From contig NZ_RJLC01000010.1 in assembly GCF_003999375.1 (NCBI RefSeq), positions 310,001-374,000 of the forward strand: a DNA stretch of 64,000 nucleotides, in the 5' to 3' direction. The stretch's first letter is position 1, and each line of letters starts with the position of its first letter. The notes below the pieces were generated by a model, which saw only the letters and a program-made list of their open reading frames with translations, was not told where the DNA came from and did not search any database. The position numbers were made by a program, and so were the translations under genes. Of the stretch, positions 9,471 to 21,182 are shown one piece after another. This DNA comes from Pseudidiomarina mangrovi. Its GTDB lineage: Bacteria > Pseudomonadota > Gammaproteobacteria > Enterobacterales > Alteromonadaceae.

Positions 9471-9839
9471 ATGTCTTATCTAGCGCTTAAACATATTCAC
9501 GTCACCCTGGTAGTGGTTAGCGTATTGTTTTTTATTCTGCGATTTTTTTGGCGCAGCATAGATGCCCAGATTGCCAAGCAAAAGTGGGTTAAAATAGCTC
9601 CACACATCATCGATACCTTGCTACTGGTGAGTATTGTCGCCTTGGTTTGGCAGGGGCTGGTGTTAGGTTCCGCATGGTATATGAATAAAACCATCGGGCT
9701 GATTGGTTATATCGTGTTTGGCATTGTGGCCATGCGCGCGCAAACCGCGTTATGGCGTTATATTGGATTCTTCGTAGCATTAGGCTGGATCATGATGTTA
9801 TTACATATCGCCTATGCCAAAGTGCCATTGTTTGGCTAA
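9471..9839 (+). CDS. sirB2: SirB2 family membrane protein
   Basis: The 122-residue product starts directly after the preceding stop codon and appears to have four hydrophobic helices (about residues 5-25, 40-62, 70-90 and 96-118) with a conserved early His (LKHIHVTLVVVSVLFFILRFFW). This matches the SirB2 family of inner-membrane proteins, commonly encoded between prmC and sirB1 in gammaproteobacteria. The historical name comes from an effect on invasion gene expression in Salmonella; the biochemical function is not known to me. Confidence 0.85.
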   Translation: MSYLALKHIHVTLVVVSVLFFILRFFWRSIDAQIAKQKWVKIAPHIIDTLLLVSIVALVWQGLVLGSAWYMNKTIGLIGYIVFGIVAMRAQTALWRYIGFFVALGWIMMLLHIAYAKVPLFG

Positions 9840-9870
9840 TGATAAGAAAGGGTCAGTGGTTTAATACAGT

Positions 9871-10674
9871 ATGAATTTTAGTTATCTCGACTATGTCGAT
9901 CAGGAATTGCTTCCGACCATTGAAATTGCATGGGATATCAGCCGTGTGTTTCATAGTGATAGCGATCAGCACATCGCCGAGTTTTATCAGTTAGCCCGTG
10001 GCGCCGCTGAAGCCACCGAAGACTTGAGCGGCATGGAACGGCTTAATGCGCTATGCGATAACTTTTATCTGCACATGGGCTTTAGTGATGCGCCAGAGCC
10101 TGTGCTTGGTGCGAAGCGGGTGTTGCTTGACCGGGTGATTCGGTTGCGCACCGGTATGCCGGTGAGCTTAGCTATTTTGTTGCAAGAAGTCGCCGCCTAT
10201 GCCGGACTTACGCTGGAACTGATAGATTTTCCTGGCTATCCGTTATTGCGCTTTGATGATGCCGGGCATAGCTACTTTATTGACCCGATCAATGGCGAAA
10301 TTTTGGCGGGCGAGCAGGTGCAAGGTCGGTTTGAAGATCTCACCGAAGATAGCTTAGATTTTGGCTGGGATATGCTTGAAGTCGCTGACCAAAAAAGTTT
10401 GTTAGTACGCTATTTAAGCGAGCTAAAACATGCGTTTATCAATGATTTAGCCTTTGCTGATGCACTCACTGTAGTGCATATGATTTTACAGTTGTTGCCT
10501 GACGATCCATATGAGATCCGTGACCGTGGGTATGTCTTCGAAGAATTGGATTGCCAGCAAGCAGCAGTTGACGACTACCAATATTTTGTCGAACAATGCC
10601 CTGATGACCCGAGCGCACAACTGCTGCGCTTACAACTCGAAACCTGGGCGACGCCAACGCATACCTTGCATTGA
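9871..10674 (+). CDS. sirB1: SirB1 family protein (transglutaminase-like plus TPR)
   Basis: The 267-residue product shows the SirB1 pattern: an N-terminal transglutaminase-like region (residues about 40-150; LDRVIRLRTGMPVSLAILLQEVAAYAGL, FPGYPLLRF, SYFIDPINGEIL), then a C-terminal TPR-like region (DRGYVFEELDCQQAAVDDYQYFVEQCPDDP). No signal peptide is visible, so it is probably cytoplasmic. The family is widely conserved next to prmC/sirB2, but its molecular role is not established. It follows sirB2 by 31 bases in the same probable operon. Confidence 0.85.
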   Translation: MNFSYLDYVDQELLPTIEIAWDISRVFHSDSDQHIAEFYQLARGAAEATEDLSGMERLNALCDNFYLHMGFSDAPEPVLGAKRVLLDRVIRLRTGMPVSLAILLQEVAAYAGLTLELIDFPGYPLLRFDDAGHSYFIDPINGEILAGEQVQGRFEDLTEDSLDFGWDMLEVADQKSLLVRYLSELKHAFINDLAFADALTVVHMILQLLPDDPYEIRDRGYVFEELDCQQAAVDDYQYFVEQCPDDPSAQLLRLQLETWATPTHTLH

Positions 10675-10709
10675 GCAGCACCATAAACCAATAACACGAT
10701 GAGGTTCGC

Positions 10710-13458
<2,749 letters not shown>

Positions 13459-13492
13459 GTTTATGTCCACTTTATGGGCGATAAGGATTGGC

Positions 13493-13521
13493 TTGCACAG
13501 TCTGTCAATCTGTTTTAAATT
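13493..13521 (+). promoter_or_regulatory. Candidate psrA promoter
   Basis: TTGCAC (13493-13498) and TAAATT (13516-13521) are separated by 17 bases. The predicted start near 13528 falls inside the PsrA-like operator described separately, a layout expected for autorepression. Confidence 0.5.
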
Positions 13522-13534
13522 AAAACATACGTTT
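13512..13534. promoter_or_regulatory. Candidate PsrA operator (autoregulation)
   Basis: AAAC-ATAC-GTTT at 13523-13534 matches the core of the known PsrA consensus, [G/C]AAAC-N2to4-GTTT[G/C]. It directly abuts a perfect 15-bp palindrome, GTTTTAAATTAAAAC, at 13512-13526, which contains the predicted -10 box. A further imperfect repeat (GTTTAAAA...TTCTAAAC) continues downstream to about 13552. PsrA autorepression is known in Pseudomonas; its occurrence here is inferred. Confidence 0.55.
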
Positions 13535-13581
13535 AAAATACGCGTTCTAAACACGCGCAACTCATCAACAGGGCGCTCCAT

Positions 13582-14214
13582 ATGGCGAAGCGAGAAACAA
13601 CGAAAGATAAAATTCTCAACGTTGCGGAAGCATTGTTCGCTGAACACGGCTTTGAACAGACGTCATTACGGCAAATTACCACCGAGGCTGAGGTTAACCT
13701 TGCTTCGGTGAACTACCACTTTGGCTCAAAAAAAGCGCTGATTCAAGCGGTGATGGCACGTTATCTTGAGGTGTTCATGCCGGCGTTACAGCGTCAATTC
13801 GAGCAACTCGCGCTGCAACCGGTCATCAACTCACGGCAAGTATTCGACTGTTTTCGTGAACCGCTGCGGGAATTAACCACAGTGCGCAAGCACGGACCGA
13901 CTTATTTTCTTAGTCTGTTAGGCTTTGCCTACGCTGAAATTCAAGGGCATTTGCGGCGCTATATCATGACTCACTTTGGCGATGTGATGCAGCTATTGCA
14001 GACCATGATGCACCGCGCCAACCCCAATTTAAGCCCACTCGATATGTTCTGGCGCTTGCACTTTGTGCTTGGCACCTTGGTATTTGCTCAGGTGTCTGGG
14101 CGGGCGCTGCGTGAAATCGCCGCGGCAGATTTTGGTGAGAGTGTGCGCGCTGACCAAATTATCGACAAACTGATTCCATTCGTAGCCGGTGGCGTTGACG
14201 CTGCCGTTGCTTAA
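13582..14214 (+). CDS. psrA: TetR/AcrR-type regulator, probably PsrA (fatty-acid responsive)
   Basis: The 210-residue product has an N-terminal TetR DNA-binding domain: ILNVAEALFAEHGFEQTSLRQITTEAEVNLASVNYHFGSKKALI covers the helix-turn-helix and the YHF recognition-helix signature. The C-terminal ligand-binding domain ends in IIDKLIPFVAGGVDAA. The similarity, and the position 12 bases upstream of fadE, identify it as PsrA, the repressor of beta-oxidation genes released by long-chain fatty acids or their CoA esters. A PsrA-type operator lies in its own promoter. The TetR family is certain; the PsrA assignment is from context and recognition. Confidence 0.82.
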   Translation: MAKRETTKDKILNVAEALFAEHGFEQTSLRQITTEAEVNLASVNYHFGSKKALIQAVMARYLEVFMPALQRQFEQLALQPVINSRQVFDCFREPLRELTTVRKHGPTYFLSLLGFAYAEIQGHLRRYIMTHFGDVMQLLQTMMHRANPNLSPLDMFWRLHFVLGTLVFAQVSGRALREIAAADFGESVRADQIIDKLIPFVAGGVDAAVA

Positions 14215-14226
14215 CATAGGTGATGT

Positions 14227-16503
14227 ATGAGTATTTTAATCTTGTTGTTGGTGCTGGTGGCCCTGTTATTTGTGGTCACCGATATTCGCCGGAGCCTCAT
14301 TAGCCGCCCAATGTTTGCGTTTTTTAAGCGCGTACTACCGCCGTTATCTGCCACTGAGCGTGCGGCGATGGAAGCCGGCGATGTCTGGTGGGATGCTGAA
14401 CTGTTTAGCGGCCGCCCCAATTGGGAGCGCTTGCATAGCGTCAATGCACCGGTCTTTACCGCCGATGAACAAGATTTTATTGATAACCAGCTAGAACAGC
14501 TGCTGGCCATGCTGGACGATTATAAAATCGTACAAAAGCAACGTGATCTGCCCAAGCCGGTGTGGGATTTTATTCGTAAGGAAAAATTCTTTGCCATGAT
14601 TATTGGTAAAGAGTTTGGTGGTTTAGCATTTTCACCAGCGGCCAATTCACATATTGTGTCGCGCATTGCTACGCGCTCTATTAGTGCCGCAGTGACAGTT
14701 ATGGTGCCGAACTCACTAGGGCCGGGTGAACTGCTTACTCATTATGGTACCGAACAGCAAAAAAATTACTGGTTGCCGCGCTTAGCCGACGGTACCGATA
14801 TTCCATGTTTTGCCTTAACCGGCCCTGAAGCCGGTTCCGACGCGGGTGCTATTCCGGATAACGGCATTATTTGCCGCGCTGAGCATGATGGTAAAGAAAT
14901 CATAGGTATTCGGCTGAATTGGGACAAGCGCTACATTACTTTGGCGCCAGTTGCCACGGTGCTGGGTTTAGCCTTTAAATTATATGACCCAGAGCAGCTG
15001 CTCGGTGAGCACGAAGAGCTGGGCATTACCTGTGCATTGATTCCAACCAACCACCCAGGCGTGGTGACCGGTGATCGTCATTTGCCGTTAGGCCAAGCCT
15101 TTATGAACGGCACCACCTCGGGCAAGGACGTTTTCATTCCGTTGGATTGGATTATTGGCGGCCCCGATTATGCTGGCAAGGGCTGGCAGATGCTGATGGA
15201 GTGCTTGTCGGCTGGGCGTGGTATTTCGTTGCCGGCACTGGCCGCAGCAACCGGCCACGTAGCAGAGCGCATGACCGGTGCTTATGGTTATGTGCGCCAA
15301 CAGTTTGGCATGCCGATTGGCATGTTTGAGGGCGTGCAAGCCGCGATGGGTAAAATTGGTGGCTTGAATTACACCATCGAATCAATGCGACGACTGACTG
15401 TGACTGCGCTGTGTGAAGGTAAGAGCCCGGCAGTGATCACCGCTATGACCAAATACCATATGACCGAAATGGGCCGTCACGTGATGGAAGCGGCGATGGA
15501 TGTGCATGCTGGTAAAGGTATTCAGTTGGGGCCGAAGAACTATTTGGGGCATGGCTATATGGCCACACCGGTATCGATTACCGTTGAGGGCGCGAACATC
15601 CTCACCCGTAATCTGATGATCTTCGGTCAAGGTGCGACGCGTTGTCACCCGTATGTATTAGCGGAGATGGCAGCGGCGAGTAACCCCGATGAAGAAGCTG
15701 GTTTACGCGAGTTTGATGTATTGCTGATGAAACATCTGCGCTTTGGCGTTAGTAATTTTTTCAGCAGCTTATGGTTTGGCCTAGGTGGTGCGCGTTTTAT
15801 CAAAACTCCGGTCAGTGGCTTTACCGCGCCGTATTACCAACAGTTAACGCGCATGAGCCGTGCCTTAGCGTTGACCGCTGACATGGCAATGTTGACCTTT
15901 GGTGGCGACCTAAAGCGCAAAGAAATGCTATCAGCACGTCTTGGTGATGTGTTGAGCCACCTGTATATGGCTTCAGCAGTGCTAAAACGCTACGAAGATG
16001 ATGGTCGCCAAGCCGGTGATCAACCTTTTGTCACCTATGCCCTGGAGCATCACCTGTATCAGTTGGGTGAAGCCTTCCGTGGTTTCTTAGCGAATCTGCC
16101 CAAGCGTGGTCTGGCTTGGCTGTTGAAACTGAGTATTTTTCCGTTCGGTATTCGTTATCAAGCACCGCGCGATGAAACCTTGCAGCATATTGCCAATAGT
16201 ATGATGCAGCCGGGTACCACTCGCGATCGCCATACGTTTTTATGTTATTGGCGCGATGACCCGAAAGATATGACCGGTCATATGGAATTAGCCTTCATAG
16301 CTATGCGTGAGCAGGCTGAGGTGTATAAACGTATTCGTAAAGCGGTGAAGCGAGGCGATATGGCTGAGGACCTCAGCGGTGATGCATTAGCCAAAGCGGC
16401 TCGTAAGGCCGAGGTGATTTCGGCCGAGGAAGAGACGTCGCTGAAGAAAACCGAGAAACTGCGCATGGCAGCCATTGCGGTGGATTCGTTCGCTAAGCTG
16501 TAA
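14227..16503 (+). CDS. fadE: Acyl-CoA dehydrogenase FadE
   Basis: The 758-residue product is a long-form FadE (E. coli about 814). It has an N-terminal membrane segment (residues 2-20), the acyl-CoA dehydrogenase core (IGKEFGGLAFSP, CFALTGPEAGSDAGAIPD, VEGANILTRNLMIFGQGATRCHPY), and the extra C-terminal domain (DUF1974) that distinguishes this clade (residues about 480-758). It introduces the trans-2 double bond in acyl-CoA during beta-oxidation. It lies 12 bases after psrA and so is probably cotranscribed with, and repressed by, that regulator. A perfect inverted repeat straddles its stop codon. Confidence 0.95.
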   Translation: MSILILLLVLVALLFVVTDIRRSLISRPMFAFFKRVLPPLSATERAAMEAGDVWWDAELFSGRPNWERLHSVNAPVFTADEQDFIDNQLEQLLAMLDDYKIVQKQRDLPKPVWDFIRKEKFFAMIIGKEFGGLAFSPAANSHIVSRIATRSISAAVTVMVPNSLGPGELLTHYGTEQQKNYWLPRLADGTDIPCFALTGPEAGSDAGAIPDNGIICRAEHDGKEIIGIRLNWDKRYITLAPVATVLGLAFKLYDPEQLLGEHEELGITCALIPTNHPGVVTGDRHLPLGQAFMNGTTSGKDVFIPLDWIIGGPDYAGKGWQMLMECLSAGRGISLPALAAATGHVAERMTGAYGYVRQQFGMPIGMFEGVQAAMGKIGGLNYTIESMRRLTVTALCEGKSPAVITAMTKYHMTEMGRHVMEAAMDVHAGKGIQLGPKNYLGHGYMATPVSITVEGANILTRNLMIFGQGATRCHPYVLAEMAAASNPDEEAGLREFDVLLMKHLRFGVSNFFSSLWFGLGGARFIKTPVSGFTAPYYQQLTRMSRALALTADMAMLTFGGDLKRKEMLSARLGDVLSHLYMASAVLKRYEDDGRQAGDQPFVTYALEHHLYQLGEAFRGFLANLPKRGLAWLLKLSIFPFGIRYQAPRDETLQHIANSMMQPGTTRDRHTFLCYWRDDPKDMTGHMELAFIAMREQAEVYKRIRKAVKRGDMAEDLSGDALAKAARKAEVISAEEETSLKKTEKLRMAAIAVDSFAKL

Positions 16504-16517
16504 AGCGCTTAGCGAAC
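16488..16517. terminator. Inverted repeat across the fadE stop codon
   Basis: GTTCGCTAAG (16488-16497) and CTTAGCGAAC (16508-16517) form a perfect 10-bp stem with a 10-base loop containing the TAA stop of fadE. It lies between convergent fadE and ettA. There is no T-tract, so termination is possible but not shown. Confidence 0.4.
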
Positions 16518-16530
16518 GCTGGTCATTAGA

Positions 16531-18195
16531 TTAACCAATTGGCTTATAGCGGATACGATGCGGATCCATGGCATGCTCGCCATGGGTTTTCTTCATGTAG
16601 GCTTCGTAATCGGTATAGTTACCTTCATAGAAATTCACCTGACCTTCATCGCGGTAATCCAGAATGTGTGTGGCTACGCGGTCGAGGAACCAGCGATCGT
16701 GCGAGATGATCATGGCTGAGCCGGGGAATTCCAAAATTGCCTCTTCCAGCGCCCGCAGAGTTTCTACGTCTAGATCATTGGTCGGTTCGTCAAGTAACAG
16801 CACGTTGCCACCCGCTTTTAATAGCTTGGCCAAATGCACACGGTTACGCTCACCACCGGATAACTCACCAATATGCTTCTGCTGATCGTTACCGCGGAAG
16901 TTAAAGCGCCCAACATATGCACGGCTGTTGATTTCAAAGTTACCGATGCGCAGCATATCTTGGCCGTCGGAGATCTCCTGCCACACGGTATTGCTGTTGG
17001 TCATGCTGTCACGGAACTGATCAACGCTGGCCAGTTTGACGGTGTCACCGACGGTGATGGTGCCGCTGTCTGGCTGTTCTTGTCCACTAATCATACGGAA
17101 TAGGGTGGATTTACCCGCACCATTGGGGCCAATGATGCCGACAATAGCACCCTTGGGTAAGCTGAAACTCAAGTTATCAATCAATAAACGCTTATCGTAA
17201 GACTTACGCAAGTTACTGACTTCAATCACCTTATCACCTAGGCGTGGGCCAGGTGGAATAAACAGTTCATTGGTTTCATTACGCTTTTGATAATCGCTGT
17301 TTTGCAGCTCTTCAAAGCGTGACATGCGTGCTTTGGATTTCGCTTGGCGACCTTTCGGGTTCTGCCGTACCCATTCTAATTCTTGCTTGATGCTGCGCTG
17401 ACGGGCTTTTTCAGATTTCTCTTCTTGCTCTAAGCGCGCTTCTTTTTGCTCCAACCATGAGGAATAGTTGCCTTCCCACGGAATACCATGGCCACGGTCA
17501 AGTTCTAAGATCCAGCCCGCCACGTTATCAAGGAAATAACGGTCGTGGGTGATTGCCACTACGGTGCCTTCATAGTCATGCAAGAAGCGCTCTAACCAGG
17601 CCACTGACTCGGCATCTAAGTGGTTAGTTGGTTCATCGAGTAATAACATGTCGGGTTTGCTTAACAACAAGCGGCAAATGGCCACGCGGCGGCGCTCACC
17701 ACCCGATAGCTTGGCAATTTTCGCATCCCAAGGCGGCAGGCGCAGTGAGTCTGCGGCGCGCTCTAACATGTTGTCGAGGTTATGCCCGTCTTTGGCTTGA
17801 ATCACCGCTTCGAGTTGCCCTTGGCGTTTGGCCAGCGCATCAAAGTCGGCGTCTTCTTCGGCATAGGCGGCGTAGACTTGGTCGAGTTCAGTGAGGGCGT
17901 TTTTGACATCGGCAACGGCTTCTTCAACCACTTCACGCACGGTCTTTTGCTCATCCAGCTGCGGTTCTTGCGGCAAATAGCCAATTTGAATACCAGCCAG
18001 TGGCCGTGCTTCACCTTCAATTTCTTTATCAAGGCCAGCCATGATGCGCAACAGCGTCGATTTACCTGAGCCATTTAAGCCGAGTACGCCAATTTTAGCA
18101 CCCGGGAAAAATGACAAAGAAATGTCTTTTAAAATAGTGCGTTTGGGCGGGACAACTTTCGAAACCCGCATCATTGAATAGATATATTGTGCCAT
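16531..18195 (-). CDS. ettA: Energy-dependent translational throttle protein EttA (ABC-F)
   Basis: The 554-residue ABC-F protein has two ATPase domains and no membrane segments. Walker A motifs are GLNGSGKST (about residue 40) and GPNGAGKST (about residue 355). The signatures are LSGGERRRV and LSGGERNRV, and Walker B motifs are LLLDEPTNHLD and LLLDEPTNDLD. Between them lies the charged interdomain linker (ARLEQEEKSEKARQ...). The opening MAQYIYSMMRVSKVVPPKR and length fit EttA rather than Uup or YheS. It binds the ribosomal E site and gates the first peptide bond according to ATP/ADP. It is divergent from glyA and convergent with fadE. Confidence 0.95.
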   Translation of the reverse strand: MAQYIYSMMRVSKVVPPKRTILKDISLSFFPGAKIGVLGLNGSGKSTLLRIMAGLDKEIEGEARPLAGIQIGYLPQEPQLDEQKTVREVVEEAVADVKNALTELDQVYAAYAEEDADFDALAKRQGQLEAVIQAKDGHNLDNMLERAADSLRLPPWDAKIAKLSGGERRRVAICRLLLSKPDMLLLDEPTNHLDAESVAWLERFLHDYEGTVVAITHDRYFLDNVAGWILELDRGHGIPWEGNYSSWLEQKEARLEQEEKSEKARQRSIKQELEWVRQNPKGRQAKSKARMSRFEELQNSDYQKRNETNELFIPPGPRLGDKVIEVSNLRKSYDKRLLIDNLSFSLPKGAIVGIIGPNGAGKSTLFRMISGQEQPDSGTITVGDTVKLASVDQFRDSMTNSNTVWQEISDGQDMLRIGNFEINSRAYVGRFNFRGNDQQKHIGELSGGERNRVHLAKLLKAGGNVLLLDEPTNDLDVETLRALEEAILEFPGSAMIISHDRWFLDRVATHILDYRDEGQVNFYEGNYTDYEAYMKKTHGEHAMDPHRIRYKPIG

Positions 18196-18250
18196 GGCAG
18201 CGACTGTTCCTCAGTGAACAAAAATTCAGGCCGCTATTTTAACCCTGAAG

Positions 18251-18280
18251 TTGGCGTGAACCCAAGTATATTGGTAAACT
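18251..18280 (+). promoter_or_regulatory. Candidate glyA promoter
   Basis: TTGGCG (18251-18256) and TAAACT (18275-18280) are 18 bases apart, with a TGn extended -10 (18272-18274). It lies in the 113-bp ettA/glyA divergent gap and gives a leader of about 20 bases. The match is moderate. Confidence 0.35.
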
Positions 18281-18308
18281 AGCGGCACAATTTTGTGGAG
18301 GAACCCTG

Positions 18309-19565
18309 ATGTTGAAACGTGATATGACCATTGCTGCTTACGATGCGGATTTATGGCAAGCCATGCAAGACGAAGTACAGCGCCAAGAAGAGCATATTGA
18401 GCTGATTGCTTCAGAGAACTATACCAGTCCGCGGGTATTACAAGCGCAAGGGTCGCAGCTGACTAACAAGTACGCTGAAGGGTATCCACACAAGCGTTAT
18501 TACGGCGGTTGTGAGTACGTTGACAAAGTTGAAGACCTCGCTATTGAGCGCGCCAAGCAATTATTCGGTGCTAAATATGCCAACGTACAACCGCATGCTG
18601 GTTCACAAGCCAACGCAGCGGTATTTTTGGCATTGCTGAATCATGGCGACACGGTATTAGGCATGAGCTTGGCTCATGGCGGTCACTTAACGCACGGTTC
18701 TAGCGTTAACTTCTCAGGTAAAAACTACAACCCAATTCAATATGGTCTGGACGAGAGCACTGGCGAAATTGATTATGCTGAAGTAGCGCGCCTAGCCCGC
18801 GAGCACAAGCCGAAAATGATTGTCGCCGGTTTCTCTGCTTATTCGGGTATTGTTGATTGGGCCAAATTCCGCCAAATCGCTGACGAAGTCGGTGCTTACT
18901 TGTTGGTCGATATGGCCCATGTCGCAGGATTAGTCGCCGCTGGTTTATATCCTAACCCAGTGCCTTTTGCCGATGTAGTCACCACCACCACCCATAAAAC
19001 CTTAGCTGGCCCGCGCAGTGGCTTGATCTTGTCAGGCAAAGATGACGAAGCACTGCACAAAAAACTTAACAGTGGGGTATTCCCCGGCAGCCAAGGTGGC
19101 CCGTTGTGTCACGTTATTGCCGCTAAAGCGGTGGCCTTCAAAGAAGCCATGGAGCCAGAGTTTAAGGCTTATCAGCAGCAAGTATTGGATAACGCCAATG
19201 CCATGGTGCGGGTGATGCAGTCACGCGGCTACAAGATCGTTTCGGGCGGCACCAAAAACCACCTGTTTTTGGTCGATTTAATTGATAAAGACATCACCGG
19301 TAAAGACGCCGATGCTGCTCTTGGTCGGGCTTTTATCACCGTCAACAAGAACTCGGTACCGAATGACCCACGCTCACCGTTCGTGACCTCTGGCTTACGC
19401 CTAGGTACCCCGGCTATTACTCGCCGCGGCTTTAAAGTAGCCGAAGCAGAGCAAGTCGCAAACTGGATCTGTGATGTGTTAGACGAGCTCGGAAACGAGG
19501 CAGTTGAAGCGCACGTCCGTGAGCAGGTGAAAGCTCTGTGTAAGCGTTTTCCGGTATACGGTTAA
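18309..19565 (+). CDS. glyA: Serine hydroxymethyltransferase
   Basis: The 418-residue product has the full SHMT pattern: [12 protein letters not shown] near the N-terminus, [20 protein letters not shown], and the PLP lysine in [36 protein letters not shown] lies toward the end. It converts serine and tetrahydrofolate to glycine and methylene-THF, the main one-carbon source. GGAGG lies 5-9 bases before the ATG. It is followed after 18 bases by nrdR, an order (glyA-nrdR-ribD) frequent in gammaproteobacteria. Confidence 0.97.
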   Translation: MLKRDMTIAAYDADLWQAMQDEVQRQEEHIELIASENYTSPRVLQAQGSQLTNKYAEGYPHKRYYGGCEYVDKVEDLAIERAKQLFGAKYANVQPHAGSQANAAVFLALLNHGDTVLGMSLAHGGHLTHGSSVNFSGKNYNPIQYGLDESTGEIDYAEVARLAREHKPKMIVAGFSAYSGIVDWAKFRQIADEVGAYLLVDMAHVAGLVAAGLYPNPVPFADVVTTTTHKTLAGPRSGLILSGKDDEALHKKLNSGVFPGSQGGPLCHVIAAKAVAFKEAMEPEFKAYQQQVLDNANAMVRVMQSRGYKIVSGGTKNHLFLVDLIDKDITGKDADAALGRAFITVNKNSVPNDPRSPFVTSGLRLGTPAITRRGFKVAEAEQVANWICDVLDELGNEAVEAHVREQVKALCKRFPVYG

Positions 19566-19583
19566 GCGGTTAAGGAGGCAGCG

Positions 19584-20033
19584 ATGCATTGTCCGTTTTG
19601 TGAAGCACAAGATACCAAGGTGATCGACTCGCGTTTGGTGGCGGATGGCGCATCGGTGCGGCGGCGGCGAGAATGCGCCGATTGCGGGGAGCGCTTTACC
19701 ACCTTTGAAATGGCGGAACTGATTATGCCGCGGGTGATTAAATCGGACGGCACCCGTGAACCATTTAATGAAGATAAACTGCGCAATGGATTGCTGCGCG
19801 CCCTAGAAAAGCGGCCGGTGGGTATTGAGGCCATTGAACAGGCCATTAACCAAGTCAAAGCGTCGCTGCGGGCAACCGGTGAGCGTGAAGTGACCAGCCA
19901 GTTTATTGGTGGGTTGGTGATGGAGCAGCTGAAGAGTTTAGATAAAGTAGCCTACATTCGCTTTGCGTCGGTGTATCGTGCATTCACCGATATTCGCGAA
20001 TTTGGCGAAGAAATTGCCCGCCTCAATGACTAG
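19584..20033 (+). CDS. nrdR: Transcriptional repressor NrdR
   Basis: The 149-residue product has an N-terminal zinc ribbon (Cys3, Cys6, Cys31, Cys34) followed by an ATP-cone domain ([31 protein letters not shown]). It senses nucleotide state and represses ribonucleotide reductase genes through NrdR boxes; none of those targets is in this window. GGAGG precedes the ATG. It lies between glyA and ribD, the usual place. Confidence 0.97.
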   Translation: MHCPFCEAQDTKVIDSRLVADGASVRRRRECADCGERFTTFEMAELIMPRVIKSDGTREPFNEDKLRNGLLRALEKRPVGIEAIEQAINQVKASLRATGEREVTSQFIGGLVMEQLKSLDKVAYIRFASVYRAFTDIREFGEEIARLND

Positions 20034-20038
20034 CCACA

Positions 20039-21160
20039 ATGACGAATAGCGATCACGCCTACATGAGTCGTGCCTTGCAGCTTGCTGCACAGGCACGCTT
20101 CAGTGCCGCGCCGAATCCCATGGTCGGCTGTGTGATTGTCAAACAGCAGCAGGTGATAGGTGAAGGCTGGCATCGACGCCCCGGTGGCCATCATGCCGAA
20201 GTATTTGCGCTACAGCAGGCGGGTAGTGACGCCCATGGAGCTACTGCCTATGTGACCCTTGAACCCTGTAGCCATTTTGGCCGCACACCGCCGTGTGCCA
20301 ATGCCTTGATTGCAGCTGGCATAGGCAAAGTGGTGGTGGCTATGCAAGACCCTAACCCATTGGTGGCGGGAAGCGGCATAGCCCGCTTACGCGCAGCGGG
20401 TATTGAGGTTGAGGTGGGGCTGTTGGCGGCTGAGGCCGAGCAGCTCAATCGTGGTTTTGTCAGCCGTATGCGGCGTAACCGACCGTATCTACAAGTTAAA
20501 TTAGCCGCTAGTTTAGATGGTGCCACCGCTTTGGCTAACGGCGCCAGTAAGTGGATCACCGGCACCGCAGCACGTATTGATGTTCATCAACACCGCGCTG
20601 CCAGCCAAGCCATCTTATCCACTGCACAAACCGTGCTGCGTGATGATGCGCAGTTAACAGTACGTATTGAAAGCCCCGATGAAGCATTGCCGCAGCCACT
20701 GCGTGTGGTGCTTGACCGCCGCGCGCAAGTCACCCCAGATAGCGCCTTGGTACGGGCGTTTGGTGGCCCCATACTGTTGGTGTATGGCGAGCAAGCCGAG
20801 CCGGTGGCGCAGCAGTGGCCGGCTCATGTGCGCAGCATAACCTTGCCAGAAACCAAGCAAGGGCTTGATTTGAACCAATTAATGACCCATTTAGCGGTGC
20901 AGGAACAGATCAATACGGTGTGGACCGAATGTGGTGCCACCCTGGCAGGGCAATTGATTCAACAGCAACTAGCCGATGAACTGATCGTTTATCTGGCGCC
21001 GAAACTATTAGGTGCGCAAGCACAGCCATTATTGGCGTTACCGGCGCTGACTGAGCTTAACCAAGCAACACAGCTACGCTTTACTGAGCTAGAGCTAGTG
21101 GGCGACGACGTTCGTCTAACCGCTGTGATTGATTATTCTAATTATGTCAACCAGCCGTAA
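20039..21160 (+). CDS. ribD: Bifunctional riboflavin deaminase/reductase RibD
   Basis: The 373-residue product has the N-terminal pyrimidine deaminase domain with zinc ligands in HAE (52-54) and PCSHFGRTPPC (76-86), and a C-terminal reductase domain (VKLAASLDGATALANGASKWITG, VWTECGATLAGQLIQQQLADELIVYLAPKLLG). It carries out the second and third steps of riboflavin synthesis from the GTP branch. It begins 5 bases after nrdR. In many relatives ribE, ribBA, ribH and nusB follow; here only the RibB-type gene does, then the gene order breaks off at a convergent panE. Confidence 0.95.
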   Translation: MTNSDHAYMSRALQLAAQARFSAAPNPMVGCVIVKQQQVIGEGWHRRPGGHHAEVFALQQAGSDAHGATAYVTLEPCSHFGRTPPCANALIAAGIGKVVVAMQDPNPLVAGSGIARLRAAGIEVEVGLLAAEAEQLNRGFVSRMRRNRPYLQVKLAASLDGATALANGASKWITGTAARIDVHQHRAASQAILSTAQTVLRDDAQLTVRIESPDEALPQPLRVVLDRRAQVTPDSALVRAFGGPILLVYGEQAEPVAQQWPAHVRSITLPETKQGLDLNQLMTHLAVQEQINTVWTECGATLAGQLIQQQLADELIVYLAPKLLGAQAQPLLALPALTELNQATQLRFTELELVGDDVRLTAVIDYSNYVNQP

Positions 21161-21182
21161 TCGGCAACAGGAGCCTTAGGTC

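Noticed and set aside
13459-13647. N-terminal extension of the hypothetical gene opposite psrA
   Set aside because: The extension is Arg/Cys-rich, overlaps the psrA start and operator in antisense, and precedes a clear membrane-anchor start at 13458.
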